Shown: in pieces, positions 1 through 8,501 of the stretch | Layout: each line of letters begins with the position of its first letter | Numbering within the stretch: the first letter of the stretch is position 1 | NCBI RefSeq assembly: GCF_001463885.1 | Contig: NZ_BBWQ01000010.1 | Location: 124,001-188,000, forward strand | DNA length: 64,000 nucleotides | Direction: 5' to 3' | Source of the DNA: Aureimonas altamirensis | Lineage (GTDB): Bacteria > Pseudomonadota > Alphaproteobacteria > Rhizobiales > Rhizobiaceae | The notes under the pieces: generated by a model | The model's input: only the letters and a program-made list of their open reading frames with translations | What the model was told of the DNA's origin: nothing | The model's database searches: none | Translations under genes and position numbers: made by a program

Positions 1-118
1 CGAAAGCGTTGGTCAGCGTCCGCACCATCGGCTCCTGGCCGATGAGGTCGTCGAAACTCTGGGGGCGGTATTTGCGTGCCAGAACGCGGTAGGCCCGCTG
101 GCCGCCACGATCCGCCAT
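1..118 (-). CDS. dnaX: DNA polymerase III subunit gamma/tau, N-terminus (partial)
   Basis: Only the first 39 codons are in the window; the gene runs off the left edge. The minus-strand reading begins MADRGGQRAYRVLARKYRPQ and continues through FDDLIGQEPMVRTL, the conserved start of the clamp-loader ATPase that loads the beta clamp at the replication fork. The Walker and zinc motifs lie outside. I chose the ATG at 118. In-frame sequence continues upstream (a TTG lies 18 bases earlier), so a slightly longer start cannot be excluded. The SRP RNA gene sits about 110 bp upstream on the same strand, a pairing common in alphaproteobacteria. Confidence 0.9.
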   Translation of the reverse strand, partial: MADRGGQRAYRVLARKYRPQSFDDLIGQEPMVRTLTNAF

Positions 119-230
119 GTCTTCAGCACTGGCCAAAAGAGCGATTCTCCGGGTGGCGATTCCTGCCGGAACGAAAACCGGTCCGTTCATGTGCAGTGAT
201 ACCGCGCCAGTACGCGGATGCAATGCCGAA

Positions 231-330
231 GGTGGGAGGCTGGCACGGTGACCCGTGCCGGAACTCGTTGGGGCTGCTTCCTTCCGGACCTGACCCGGTT
301 GGCGAGTGGCTCGTCCACCACCAACCTCCC
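231..330 (-). ncRNA. ffs: 4.5S / signal recognition particle RNA
   Basis: On the minus strand the sequence contains the highly conserved SRP domain IV core GGTCAGGTCCGGAAGGAAGC (about 275-294). It is flanked by complementary arms: GGGAGGTTGG near 330 pairs with CCAGCCTCCC near 231, giving one long hairpin of about 100 nt, the size of bacterial 4.5S RNA. It binds Ffh and targets nascent membrane proteins to FtsY. The exact ends are inferred from the stem and not mapped. Confidence 0.93.
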
Positions 331-336
331 GCCGTG

Positions 337-365
337 TATATCGTCCGCTATTGGTGTAAATGCAA
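337..365 (-). promoter_or_regulatory. Promoter of the SRP RNA gene
   Basis: Minus strand: TTGCAT (360-365) and GATATA (337-342) are separated by 17 nt, a good sigma-70 type promoter. The predicted start falls about 6 nt downstream, at the first G of the RNA stem, which supports the RNA's 5' end. The HIT gene starts on the other strand at 405. Confidence 0.6.
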
Positions 366-404
366 CCGCAAAGACAGCGTTGGACAGAATTCCGAGGATC
401 ACGT

Positions 405-824
405 TTGACCCATCCGACCTTCCTTCTCGACCGCCGGCTCGATGCCGATGCCTTCTTCGTGCGCCGCCTTGCCCTGTGCCGGATGCTGCTGCTCAACGAC
501 CGGCGCTGGCCTTGGCTGCTCCTGGTTCCGGAACGGCCGGGGATCGTCGAGATCTTCGATCTTTCCGACGAAGACCGCGCAACGCTGATGGCCGAAACCA
601 ACGCTACGGCCCAGATGCTGGCGCGGGAGTTCGCCCCGCAGAAGATCAATTTCGGCAGCCTCGGCAACATCGTCGAGCAGTTCCACATGCACGTCATTGC
701 CCGCACCGGACGCGATCCGGCCTGGCCGGGCGCGCCCTTCGGCCATCCCGGGCGCGAGCCCTATGAGCCGGAAGAGGCCGATGCCATGATTGCAAGGCTG
801 GCTGCGGCGGAGCTCGCCTCGTGA
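405..824 (+). CDS. HIT-domain protein
   Basis: A small histidine-triad protein of about 139 residues, probably a cytosolic nucleotide hydrolase or transferase of the Ap4A-hydrolase type. The core is QFHMHVIAR followed by DPAWPG. The classical His-x-His-x-His triad is incomplete: the third position is Ile. As far as I recall, this variant is common in a proteobacterial HIT subfamily. I placed the start at TTG 405 because GAGG lies 7 nt upstream and the longer in-frame alternative at 360 overlaps the ffs promoter. The stop overlaps the GTG start of nudC (GTGA), so the two are co-translated and both act on nucleotides. Confidence 0.8.
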   Translation: MTHPTFLLDRRLDADAFFVRRLALCRMLLLNDRRWPWLLLVPERPGIVEIFDLSDEDRATLMAETNATAQMLAREFAPQKINFGSLGNIVEQFHMHVIARTGRDPAWPGAPFGHPGREPYEPEEADAMIARLAAAELAS

Positions 825-1741
825 CGCGTCCGCTTGGATTTACCGGCAACCTTTTGTTCCGCGACAGCGAGAAGCGTGGGCCGGACAGCCTTCCCGACGC
901 TCTTGCCGACCCGCGCCTGCGCGTCTGCCTTCTGGCGGAGCGATCCTTTTTGACCACCGGCCCTGACGACGCGCCGGATGCCTTCTTCGACCGTGCCGGT
1001 GCGCAGGCGCTGGGTGCCGACATGGCCGAGGCGGTGCTTTTGGGCCACCGCCCGGGTGATGGTGCTCCGGTGGTGGTGGCCACCGCCCCGGTGCCGCCCG
1101 AAGGCACGTCCGGCGTCCGCGCCATGGACCTTCGCGGGCTTGCCATGTCCGGCGTCCTCAAAAGCGATGACGAAGGCACGCTCGGGCAGGCGCAGCATCT
1201 TCTGTACTGGAACAGGCGGACGCGGCATTGCGGCGTCTGCGGCGGCAAGACCGAGGCGGAAGCCGGGGGCCTGCGCCGCCGATGCACGGCGTGCGGCGAA
1301 ATGTTCTTTCCGCGCACCGACCCCGTCGTCATCATGCTGGTGCACGATGGCGCGGACCGCTGCCTGCTGGGCCGCCAGAAGCAGTTTGCGCCGGGCATGT
1401 ACTCCGCCCTCGCCGGCTTCGTGGAACCGGGTGAAACGCTGGAAGACGCCGTCCGGCGCGAAGTGCTGGAAGAATCGGGGCTGACGGTGGGCGCGGTGAC
1501 CTATCATGCCTCGCAGCCATGGCCGTTTCCCGGCTCGCTGATGATCGGCTGCTTCGGCCGCGCCCTTGGGGACGAGGTCCGCTACGACGCCGACGAACTG
1601 GAAGATTGCCGCTGGTTCGACCGGGCAGAGGTTCGCGCCATGCTGGCCGGCACGCACCAAGGGGGCATCGGCGCGCCGAAGCCATTCGCCATCGCCAGCA
1701 TTCTCATCCGGGCCTTCGCCGAGGGCAGCGTGCCCGGCTGA
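821..1741 (+). CDS. nudC: NADH pyrophosphatase / NAD-capped RNA hydrolase
   Basis: 306 residues in the NudC family, which cleaves NAD(H) and, in studied homologues, removes NAD caps from RNA. It has a four-cysteine zinc site (C137, C140, C155, C158), then a Nudix box at about 199-221 (G-x5-E-x7-REVLEESGL), then the family signature SQPWPFPGSLM at 231-241. The start is GTG 821, overlapping the stop of the HIT gene. The stop codon abuts the convergent stop of the kdsB-pheA gene with no spacer, so no independent terminator is visible between them. Confidence 0.95.
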   Translation: MTRPLGFTGNLLFRDSEKRGPDSLPDALADPRLRVCLLAERSFLTTGPDDAPDAFFDRAGAQALGADMAEAVLLGHRPGDGAPVVVATAPVPPEGTSGVRAMDLRGLAMSGVLKSDDEGTLGQAQHLLYWNRRTRHCGVCGGKTEAEAGGLRRRCTACGEMFFPRTDPVVIMLVHDGADRCLLGRQKQFAPGMYSALAGFVEPGETLEDAVRREVLEESGLTVGAVTYHASQPWPFPGSLMIGCFGRALGDEVRYDADELEDCRWFDRAEVRAMLAGTHQGGIGAPKPFAIASILIRAFAEGSVPG

Positions 1742-3346
1742 TCACTCTCCCGGCACGGTCGGCAGGGTGGCCGGCCGGTCGTCCGAAGCGGGATAGACGC
1801 CCAGGATCGTCAGCCGTTTGGTGAAGAAGGCGAGTTCCTCGAGCGCATGGGCGACGCCCCGCTCGTCCGGGTGTCCTTCGATGTCGGCATAAAATTGCGT
1901 GGCCGTGAAGGCGCCGCCGATCTGGTAGCTTTCCAGCTTGGTCATGTTGACGCCATTGGTCGCGAAGCCGCCGAGCGCCTTGTAAAGGGCGGCGGGCAGG
2001 TTGCGCACCTCGAACAGGAAGGTCGTCACGATCCGCTCGCGCCGTGGCGCCCACAACGCGCGTTCGCTGTCGCCCTTGCGCGACAGGACCACGAATCGCG
2101 TCGTGTTGTGCTCGGCGTCCTCGACGTTCTGCGCCAGGATCTCCAGGCCGTAGAGTTCGGCCGCGAGCTTGGGAGCCAGCGCCGCGACATGCGTTTCCGG
2201 CATCTGCGACACCATGCGGGCCGCACCGGCGGTATCGGCGGCGACGATGCCGCGCCAGCCGTTGCGCCGCAGGATGCCGCGACATTGCCCAAGGGCGTGG
2301 ATATGGCTGTAGACTTCGCGGATATCCTCTGCCCGTGTCCCCGGCTTGGCCATGAGCTGGAAGCGGATGGGCAGGAAGTATTCGCCCACGATCCTCAGGC
2401 CCGAGACCGGAAGCAGATGATGGATGTCGGCGACGCGTCCGGCGATGGTGTTCTCGATGGGGATCATCGCAAGGTCGGCCTCGCCGCGCGTTACCGCGGC
2501 GAAGGCTTCCTCGAACGTATCGCAGGGCAAGGGCTCCATGCCGGGATACATGTTGCGGCAGGCCGTGTCGGAATTGGCTCCGGGCTCTCCCTGGAAAGAG
2601 ATCCGGTTGGTGCGTGCGTCGGGCAGATAAAAGGCGCGTGCATCCTCAAGCTGCGCCGCCGTATCCACCCCCAGGGGCACGGCGTCGACGATGGCGGCGT
2701 CGATTCTCAGCCCCGCCTCCAGCGCGCGAAGCTGCTCCAGGCTCTCGCGTCGCTCCAGGGCCGACGGCCCCAGGGCCACGAAACGCTCAAGCGCGGCGCG
2801 GCGATAGGCATAGATGCCGACATGATGGAACAACGGCCCCTGCCCCGTGGGCGCGGTTGCCCGGGTGAAGTACAAGGCGCGCAACCTGTCCTGCGCGACC
2901 GCGCTGCCGACAAGCTTGACGACGCTCGGATCCTGCGCATCGGCGCCGCCCTCGAAAGGCACCGCCACCGTGGCGATGTCGCAGGCCGGCTCCAGCAACG
3001 GCGACAGGACGGCGCGAATCGTTTCCGGCTCGATCGTGGGCAGGTCGCCCTGCAGGTTCACGATCGTGTCGAAATCGCCATTCGGGTCGAGCAGGGTCAG
3101 CGCCTCGAAGATGCGATCCGAGCCCGATTGATGAGCGCCCCCCGTCATTACGGCCTGGAAGCCCGCCGCCTGCACGGCAAGCGCGATGTCGTCGGAATCG
3201 GTCGCGATCACGACGGGGCCGACATTGGCGGCGGCGGCACGCTCGGCCACCCGGACGATCATCGGCTTGCCGGCGATATCGGCCAGCGGTTTGCCCGGCA
3301 GGCGCGTCGAGGCAAGACGGGCGGGTATCAGAATGACTGGGCGCAT
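1742..3346 (-). CDS. kdsB-pheA: KdsB-PheA fusion: CMP-KDO synthetase joined to prephenate dehydratase
   Basis: One uninterrupted 534-codon frame encodes two enzymes normally made separately. Residues 1 to about 240 are 3-deoxy-manno-octulosonate cytidylyltransferase ([20 protein letters not shown] at the start, NLQGDLP near 97-103), which activates KDO for lipid A/LPS. Residues about 247-534 are prephenate dehydratase ([13 protein letters not shown], then [10 protein letters not shown]) with a C-terminal ACT domain (LESYQIGG), the committed step to phenylalanine. The join reads [15 protein letters not shown], with no stop and no start codon in the linker. The start ATG 3346 has GAAG upstream and matches the KdsB N-terminus. 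Adjacent kdsB and pheA genes are usual in rhizobia, so loss of the kdsB stop is the likely origin. A sequencing error at the junction is the main alternative. Confidence 0.9.
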   Translation of the reverse strand: MRPVILIPARLASTRLPGKPLADIAGKPMIVRVAERAAAANVGPVVIATDSDDIALAVQAAGFQAVMTGGAHQSGSDRIFEALTLLDPNGDFDTIVNLQGDLPTIEPETIRAVLSPLLEPACDIATVAVPFEGGADAQDPSVVKLVGSAVAQDRLRALYFTRATAPTGQGPLFHHVGIYAYRRAALERFVALGPSALERRESLEQLRALEAGLRIDAAIVDAVPLGVDTAAQLEDARAFYLPDARTNRISFQGEPGANSDTACRNMYPGMEPLPCDTFEEAFAAVTRGEADLAMIPIENTIAGRVADIHHLLPVSGLRIVGEYFLPIRFQLMAKPGTRAEDIREVYSHIHALGQCRGILRRNGWRGIVAADTAGAARMVSQMPETHVAALAPKLAAELYGLEILAQNVEDAEHNTTRFVVLSRKGDSERALWAPRRERIVTTFLFEVRNLPAALYKALGGFATNGVNMTKLESYQIGGAFTATQFYADIEGHPDERGVAHALEELAFFTKRLTILGVYPASDDRPATLPTVPGE

Positions 3347-3615
3347 CGCTTCAAGACCCTGTGGACGACGACAATCCGATTGTTTTTGCATCCGCATCGC
3401 CGCAGCAATTGCTTGATCGGCGCGACGGGCAATGTAAGAAGACTTCCAAGCTTGCGGCCCGGCGGTTTCGCGCAAACGCGCTGAGACCGGCGATTCGCAA
3501 GCCCAGGGAGCGGTCTACAGGTGTTGCCTTGAAAGGGCAAAAGACATAGCTTCCGCGCGAATTTTAGAACCGTTCGTCGGTGCCGCCGCCGGCTGATGAG
3601 GGAGCCGCCCTGTCC

Positions 3616-4491
3616 ATGAATTCTTTTGAGGCCAACAAGATCTTCGGTGCCGTGCTCGGTACTGTGTTCGTTCTGTTTGGCGGCAGCCTTCTTGCCGAAG
3701 TCATCTTCCACTCCGAGGCGCCCGAGCGTCCGGGCTTCGCGATCGAGGTGCCGGAGGATACCGGTGCCGCCGCCGAGGCGCCCGCCGCGGTGCCCATCGC
3801 CGTCCTGATGCAGGATGCCGATGCCGAGGCCGGCGCCGCCGTCTTCAAGCGGTGCCAAGCCTGCCATAGCGGCGAAAAGGGTGGCCCGAACCTTGTCGGC
3901 CCCGACCTGTGGGACATCGTCAACCGCCCGATCGCGGTGCATGAGGGCTTCTCCTACTCGGCAGCCATGAACGCCTTCAGCGAGGATCATGCAGTCCATT
4001 GGGACTACGAGCACCTGAACGGCTTCCTGCACAATCCGCGCCAGTATGTCAGCGGTACGGCGATGAGCTTCGCGGGCATCAACAACGATGGAGACCGCGC
4101 CGACCTGATCGCCTATCTGCGCACCCTGTCGGACAGCCCCGCCCCGTTGCCTGAAGTGGAAGCCGCACCGGCAGAAGGCGGCGACGCTGCCGCACCGGCA
4201 GAGGGTGGCGACGCTGCCGCACCGGCCGAAGGCGGCGACGCTGCCGCACCGGCTGAAGGTGGCGATGCTGCCGCACCGGCAGAGGGTGGCGACGCTGCCG
4301 CACCGGCCGAAGGCGGCGATGCCGCCGCGCCGGCAGAAGGCGAAGCAGCGCCGGCCGTGACGGACCCCCGCACCACCACCACACCGGATGGCGCCCCGCA
4401 GGCCCCGGCGACGACCGACCCCTCCACGGGCGAGCAGGATGCCTCTCCCGCGCCGACCGAGGGCGCCCCTGCCGGCACCGGCTCGCAGTAA
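3616..4491 (+). CDS. cycM: Membrane-anchored cytochrome c (CycM-like)
   Basis: 291 residues. An N-terminal uncleaved membrane segment (about 9-31) anchors a single class I cytochrome c domain in the periplasm. The heme site is CQACH (80-84) and the probable axial Met is M150 in SGTAMSFAG. CycM-type proteins carry electrons to aa3 oxidase in rhizobia. After residue 180 the protein has a long Ala/Pro/Glu/Gly/Asp tail of six exact nine-residue repeats (APAEGGDAA) and a Thr/Pro-rich end, which standard CycM lacks. The start ATG 3616 gives a correct anchor. A strong terminator follows. Confidence 0.88.
   Translation: MNSFEANKIFGAVLGTVFVLFGGSLLAEVIFHSEAPERPGFAIEVPEDTGAAAEAPAAVPIAVLMQDADAEAGAAVFKRCQACHSGEKGGPNLVGPDLWDIVNRPIAVHEGFSYSAAMNAFSEDHAVHWDYEHLNGFLHNPRQYVSGTAMSFAGINNDGDRADLIAYLRTLSDSPAPLPEVEAAPAEGGDAAAPAEGGDAAAPAEGGDAAAPAEGGDAAAPAEGGDAAAPAEGGDAAAPAEGEAAPAVTDPRTTTTPDGAPQAPATTDPSTGEQDASPAPTEGAPAGTGSQ
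4165..4344 (+). repeat. 27-bp tandem repeat in the cytochrome tail
   Basis: Six 27-bp units (4165, 4192, 4219, 4246, 4273, 4300) plus a partial seventh at 4327 encode APAEGGDAA. The units differ only at wobble positions (gcagag, gccgaa, gctgaa), so the protein repeat is better conserved than the DNA. Confidence 0.95.
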
Positions 4492-4514
4492 GCGCGCGCA
4501 AGAACATGATTCGG

Positions 4515-4543
4515 AAAAGGCCGGCCCACCGCCGGCCTTTTTT
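4515..4543 (+). terminator. Rho-independent terminator after the cytochrome gene
   Basis: AAAAGGCCGGC, loop CCACC, GCCGGCC, then six T. It lies 24 bp after the cytochrome stop and separates it from the transporter operon. Confidence 0.9.
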
Positions 4544-4671
4544 ATTGGGCGTATTCTTGCGCGTCCGGCCTCGGCGATTAAACTTTCGTCATGATGAGGG
4601 TTTGTCCAAACCGCGCCACAAAGCTGGCCGCAGCTTGGGTGCGACCCTGTAAACGAGATGCGGAGACAGAT

Positions 4672-6564
4672 TTGACCGGACGCGCCGTTGCCCCGACCCT
4701 CGCCTTGGTGGTCGCCGCCTTCTCCCTCGCCGCGCCTGTCCAGGCGCAGGAGCCCGCCGCCGGCGAGTGGCGCGAATGGTCCAGCATCATCGAGCCGTCC
4801 AAATACGGCTACGACTTCACCCGCTACGATTACGTCAACCCGGACGCGCCCAAGGGCGGCACGCTGAACCTTGCCGGTTCGGGCAGCTTCGACAGCTTCA
4901 ACCCGTTCGTGCTGCGTGGCACTGCAGCGGCCGGCTTCGCGGCGTTCGGCGGTGGGCTTGCCTACGATACGCTGATGGACCAGGCGCTGGACGAGCCGGG
5001 CGTCAGCCACGGGCTGATCGCCGAGGCGATGCGCTATCCGGCCGACTATTCATCCGTCAGTTTCCGGCTGGACCCGGATGCCCGCTGGCACGATGGCGAG
5101 CCGATCACGGTCGACGACGTGATCTGGAGTTTTCAGACCGTTACCCGCCTGTACCCGCTTTATGCGAACTACTATCACAACGTCACGTCGGTCGAGGAAA
5201 CGGGCGAGCGGGAAGTCACATTCCGCTTCGACCAGACCGGCAACCGCGAATTGCCCAACATCATGGGCGACCTCGTCGTCCTGCCCCAGCACTACTGGGA
5301 AGGCACGGATAGCCGGGGCAACAAGCGCAACATCGAAGAGCCGACGCTGGAGCCGCCGCTCGGCTCGGGCCCATACCGCGTCGGCAGCTTCGATACCGGC
5401 AACACAATCACCTGGGAAAGGGTGCCGGACTATTGGGCGAAGGACCATCCGACGCGCCTTGGCCGCTACAATTACGATCGCATCCACTACACCTATTTCC
5501 GCGATCTCAACGCGGCATGGGAGGCGTTCAAGCGCGGCGGGTTTGCCGATTACCGCGCCGAGAACAGCGCGGGGCGGTGGGCAACCGGCTATGATTTCCC
5601 GGCCTTCAACTCCGGTCAGGTCAAGAAGACCGCGCTCCCGACAGAGGGTGCGCAGCCGATGCAGGCTTATGTGCTGAACACGCGTCGCGAAAAATTTTCC
5701 GATCCGCGCGTGCGTCACGCCCTTCTGCTGGCTTTCAATTTCGAGGAGATGAACCGCACGCTCTTCCACGGTCAGTACAAGCGGACGGGCAGCTTCTTCC
5801 AGAATACGGAGCTGGCCGCCACCGGGCTGCCCGGCGAAGACGAGCTGGCCGTGCTGGAGCCCCTGCGCGACAAGCTGCCGCCGGAAGTCTTCACCGAAGA
5901 ATACGCCCTGCCCGATTATTCCGCTCCCAACGCGGAGCGCGCCTATCTGCGCCAAGCCTTCGACCTTCTGCGCGACGCGGGGTACGAGCGGCGTGGAAGC
6001 GACCTCGTCAATGCCGCGACGGGCGACGTGCTGAGCATCGAGTTTCTCGGCGACGACCCCAATGACAGCCGCATTCTGGAGCCGTATGCCAACCAGCTTC
6101 GCCGGCTGGGCATCCGCGCTACGGTGCGGATCGTCGATGCCTCGCAATATCAGGCACTTGTCGACGAGTTCAATTTCGATGTCGTGACCGGGCAGTTCCA
6201 GCAATCGCTGTCGCCCGGCAACGAGCAGCGCGACTTCTGGAGCAGCGCCGCCGCGTCGCAGCGCGGCAGCCGCAACCTGGCCGGCATCCGCAACGAGGCG
6301 GTGGACGCGATCATCGACAAGATCGTCTTCGCGCCGGATCGTGAAAGCCTGGTAGCCGCCAGCCGGGCGCTCGACCGCGTGCTGCTGTGGAACTACTACA
6401 TGGTCCCGCAATGGCATAATCCCGATATCTGGCTGGCCTATTGGGACAAGCTCCAGATGCCGGAGAAGCAGCCCGCCTATATCGGCCTGGATCCGTTCTC
6501 CTGGTGGGTGCGCGCCGGCGCCGCCACGCCCCAGCCGGCCGCATCCGAGGGGCAGCCGCAATGA
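4672..6564 (+). CDS. Peptide ABC transporter substrate-binding protein, Sec-exported (YejA-like)
   Basis: About 630 residues, SBP_bac_5 (family 5) fold. It opens with a Sec-type signal peptide ending near APVQAQE, then the family pattern with HGLIAEAMRYP, FRLDPDARWHDGEPIT and LGSGPYRVG. It should bind oligopeptides in the periplasm for the YejB/E/F pump. The start is TTG 4672, because GGAG sits 6 nt upstream and the signal peptide then begins cleanly; in-frame ATGs at 4591 and 4594 would add a charged leader. The stop overlaps the next start (ATGA). Peptide identity is inferred from the family; Yej systems in enterics take up microcin C-type peptides. Confidence 0.88.
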   Translation: MTGRAVAPTLALVVAAFSLAAPVQAQEPAAGEWREWSSIIEPSKYGYDFTRYDYVNPDAPKGGTLNLAGSGSFDSFNPFVLRGTAAAGFAAFGGGLAYDTLMDQALDEPGVSHGLIAEAMRYPADYSSVSFRLDPDARWHDGEPITVDDVIWSFQTVTRLYPLYANYYHNVTSVEETGEREVTFRFDQTGNRELPNIMGDLVVLPQHYWEGTDSRGNKRNIEEPTLEPPLGSGPYRVGSFDTGNTITWERVPDYWAKDHPTRLGRYNYDRIHYTYFRDLNAAWEAFKRGGFADYRAENSAGRWATGYDFPAFNSGQVKKTALPTEGAQPMQAYVLNTRREKFSDPRVRHALLLAFNFEEMNRTLFHGQYKRTGSFFQNTELAATGLPGEDELAVLEPLRDKLPPEVFTEEYALPDYSAPNAERAYLRQAFDLLRDAGYERRGSDLVNAATGDVLSIEFLGDDPNDSRILEPYANQLRRLGIRATVRIVDASQYQALVDEFNFDVVTGQFQQSLSPGNEQRDFWSSAAASQRGSRNLAGIRNEAVDAIIDKIVFAPDRESLVAASRALDRVLLWNYYMVPQWHNPDIWLAYWDKLQMPEKQPAYIGLDPFSWWVRAGAATPQPAASEGQPQ

Positions 6565-8438
6565 CGGGCGTCTGGCTCAGTCGCCGCCGCTTCGGCCAGA
6601 TCCTGGCCGGTGCCGCGGGCGCCGCCGCCTTCCCGCGCCTGTCGCTTGCGGACAACCCCGTGGACACGCCGCTGCACGGCCTCTCCGCCTTCGGCGACCT
6701 GAAATATGCCGAAGGCTTCGCAAGCTTCGATTATGCCAATGCGGATGCGCCGGTGGGCGGGCGCATGGTGCTCAGCGTGCCGTCCTGGCTGTTCAACCAG
6801 GCGCCCGATACGTTCGATACGCTCAATACCTTCGTGCTGCAGGGCAATGCGCCGCCGCGCATGGAAAAGCTGTACGACACGCTGATGGTCTCCGCGCTGG
6901 ACGAGCCGGACTCGATCTATTGCGCCCTGGCGCAATCGGTCACCATGTCCGCCGACAGCAACAGCTTCACCTTCCAGCTTCGGCCCGAAGCTCGCTTTTC
7001 GACGGGAGAGCCGGTCACCGCCCGGGATGTCGCCTTTACCTACGACCTGATGAAGCGGGAGGGTCACCCCAGCCTGATGATCCTTCTGTCCGAGGTCGAC
7101 AGCGTGGAGACGGTCGACGCGCAAACCGTCACGATACGCTTTTCCGGGCGGCAGACCGTGCCGGCGGCACTGGGCGCCATGTCGGGTATTCCGGTTCTCA
7201 GCGCTGCCTTCCTGGACGGCAAGGACTTCACCCGAACGGGGATGCAGGAGATTCCCGGCAGCGGCAATTACCGCGTCGGCCGGTTCGAGCCCGGGCGCTT
7301 CATCGAATATGAGCGGCGCGACGATTACTGGGGCTGGGAGCAGCCCTTCGCCAGGGGGCTGGACAACTTCCAGACACTGCGGATCGAGTTCTTCCGCGAC
7401 AGGCAGGCGGCGCTGCAGGCCTTCAAGAAGGGCGATATCACCTGCCGACAGGAGTTCACCACCAAGGCCTGGGCGACGGAATACGACATTCCCGCCGTGG
7501 CCGACGGGCGGATCGTCAAGCGCGAGTTTCCCACCGACAAGCGACCGAAGTTCCAGTGCTGGGCCTTCAACCAGCGCCGCGCCCAGTTTGCCGATCCGCG
7601 CGTGCGCCGGGCCATCAATCTGTGCTTCGACTTCGAATGGACGAACGCCAATCTGATGTTCGGGCTGCGCACCCACTCTAATTCCTGTTTCCAGGGGTCG
7701 GAATTCGTGGCAACCGGCGTGCCCGGCCCCGAGGAGCTGGCGTTCCTGGAGCCGCTGCGCGCCGACCTGCCGCCGGAGGTGTTCGGCGAAGTCTGGGTGC
7801 AGCCCGTCTCGGATGGCAGCGGCTTCGACCGCACCATGCTGCGCGAAGCCAGCAAGCTGATCGCCGATGCCGGCTTCCGGCGCGATGGCGACAGGCTCGT
7901 CAACGCGGATGGCGTCGTGCTGGCGGTCGAATACATGATCAACGATCCGGAGCAGACCCGCGTCTACGGCAAGATGATCGAGAACATGCGCCGCGTCGGC
8001 ATCCGCGCCGATTTCCGGCTGGTGGACGCCGCCCAGTATCAGGCACGGCAGAACCGCTTCGAGTTCGATATGATGCTTTCGGCTTTCTCGCTGAGCGCGA
8101 CGCCGACGCCGGAAAGCCTGCGAATCTTCTTCGGCAGCGGCATGAAGGATGCGCAGGGCGGCTACAACTTCCCCGGCATGGCCAGCCCGGCGGTGGACGC
8201 GCTGATCGAGCGCACCGGCACGGCCAGAAGCCGGGACGAGCTCGTCACCATCATGCGCTGCATCGACCGCGTGCTGCGGGCGCGGCTGGATTGGGTTCCC
8301 AACATCACGTCCGACGTCAACCACATGGCCTATTGGGATATGTTCGGGATGAAGGACGAAAAGCCCGATTACGGCTTCCCGGTGGAATCCCTCTGGTGGT
8401 ACGAAGAAGACAAAGCCCGCGCCATCGGCCGGGCCTGA
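6561..8438 (+). CDS. Peptide ABC transporter substrate-binding protein, Tat-exported
   Basis: 625 residues, the same SBP_bac_5 family as the gene before it (both share HGL, SALDEP and PGSGNYRVG/LGSGPYRVG patterns), so the two are tandem paralogues. Unlike its neighbour it starts with a twin-arginine signal (LSRRRFGQILAG), implying export as a folded protein. ATG 6561 overlaps the upstream stop. Two binding proteins feeding one permease pair could widen the substrate range. The specificity of either is unknown. Confidence 0.88.
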   Translation: MTGVWLSRRRFGQILAGAAGAAAFPRLSLADNPVDTPLHGLSAFGDLKYAEGFASFDYANADAPVGGRMVLSVPSWLFNQAPDTFDTLNTFVLQGNAPPRMEKLYDTLMVSALDEPDSIYCALAQSVTMSADSNSFTFQLRPEARFSTGEPVTARDVAFTYDLMKREGHPSLMILLSEVDSVETVDAQTVTIRFSGRQTVPAALGAMSGIPVLSAAFLDGKDFTRTGMQEIPGSGNYRVGRFEPGRFIEYERRDDYWGWEQPFARGLDNFQTLRIEFFRDRQAALQAFKKGDITCRQEFTTKAWATEYDIPAVADGRIVKREFPTDKRPKFQCWAFNQRRAQFADPRVRRAINLCFDFEWTNANLMFGLRTHSNSCFQGSEFVATGVPGPEELAFLEPLRADLPPEVFGEVWVQPVSDGSGFDRTMLREASKLIADAGFRRDGDRLVNADGVVLAVEYMINDPEQTRVYGKMIENMRRVGIRADFRLVDAAQYQARQNRFEFDMMLSAFSLSATPTPESLRIFFGSGMKDAQGGYNFPGMASPAVDALIERTGTARSRDELVTIMRCIDRVLRARLDWVPNITSDVNHMAYWDMFGMKDEKPDYGFPVESLWWYEEDKARAIGRA

Positions 8439-8501
8439 CCTGCCATGACCGGCCCGGCCGTCGTCGCCGCCCGCCCGAACCGGAGTTGAAAAGCAGCCGA
8501 T

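Noticed and set aside
4165-4344. Regular repeats here and at 23781-23880 considered as CRISPR.
   Set aside because: Units are contiguous with no spacers and are in frame within coding sequence.
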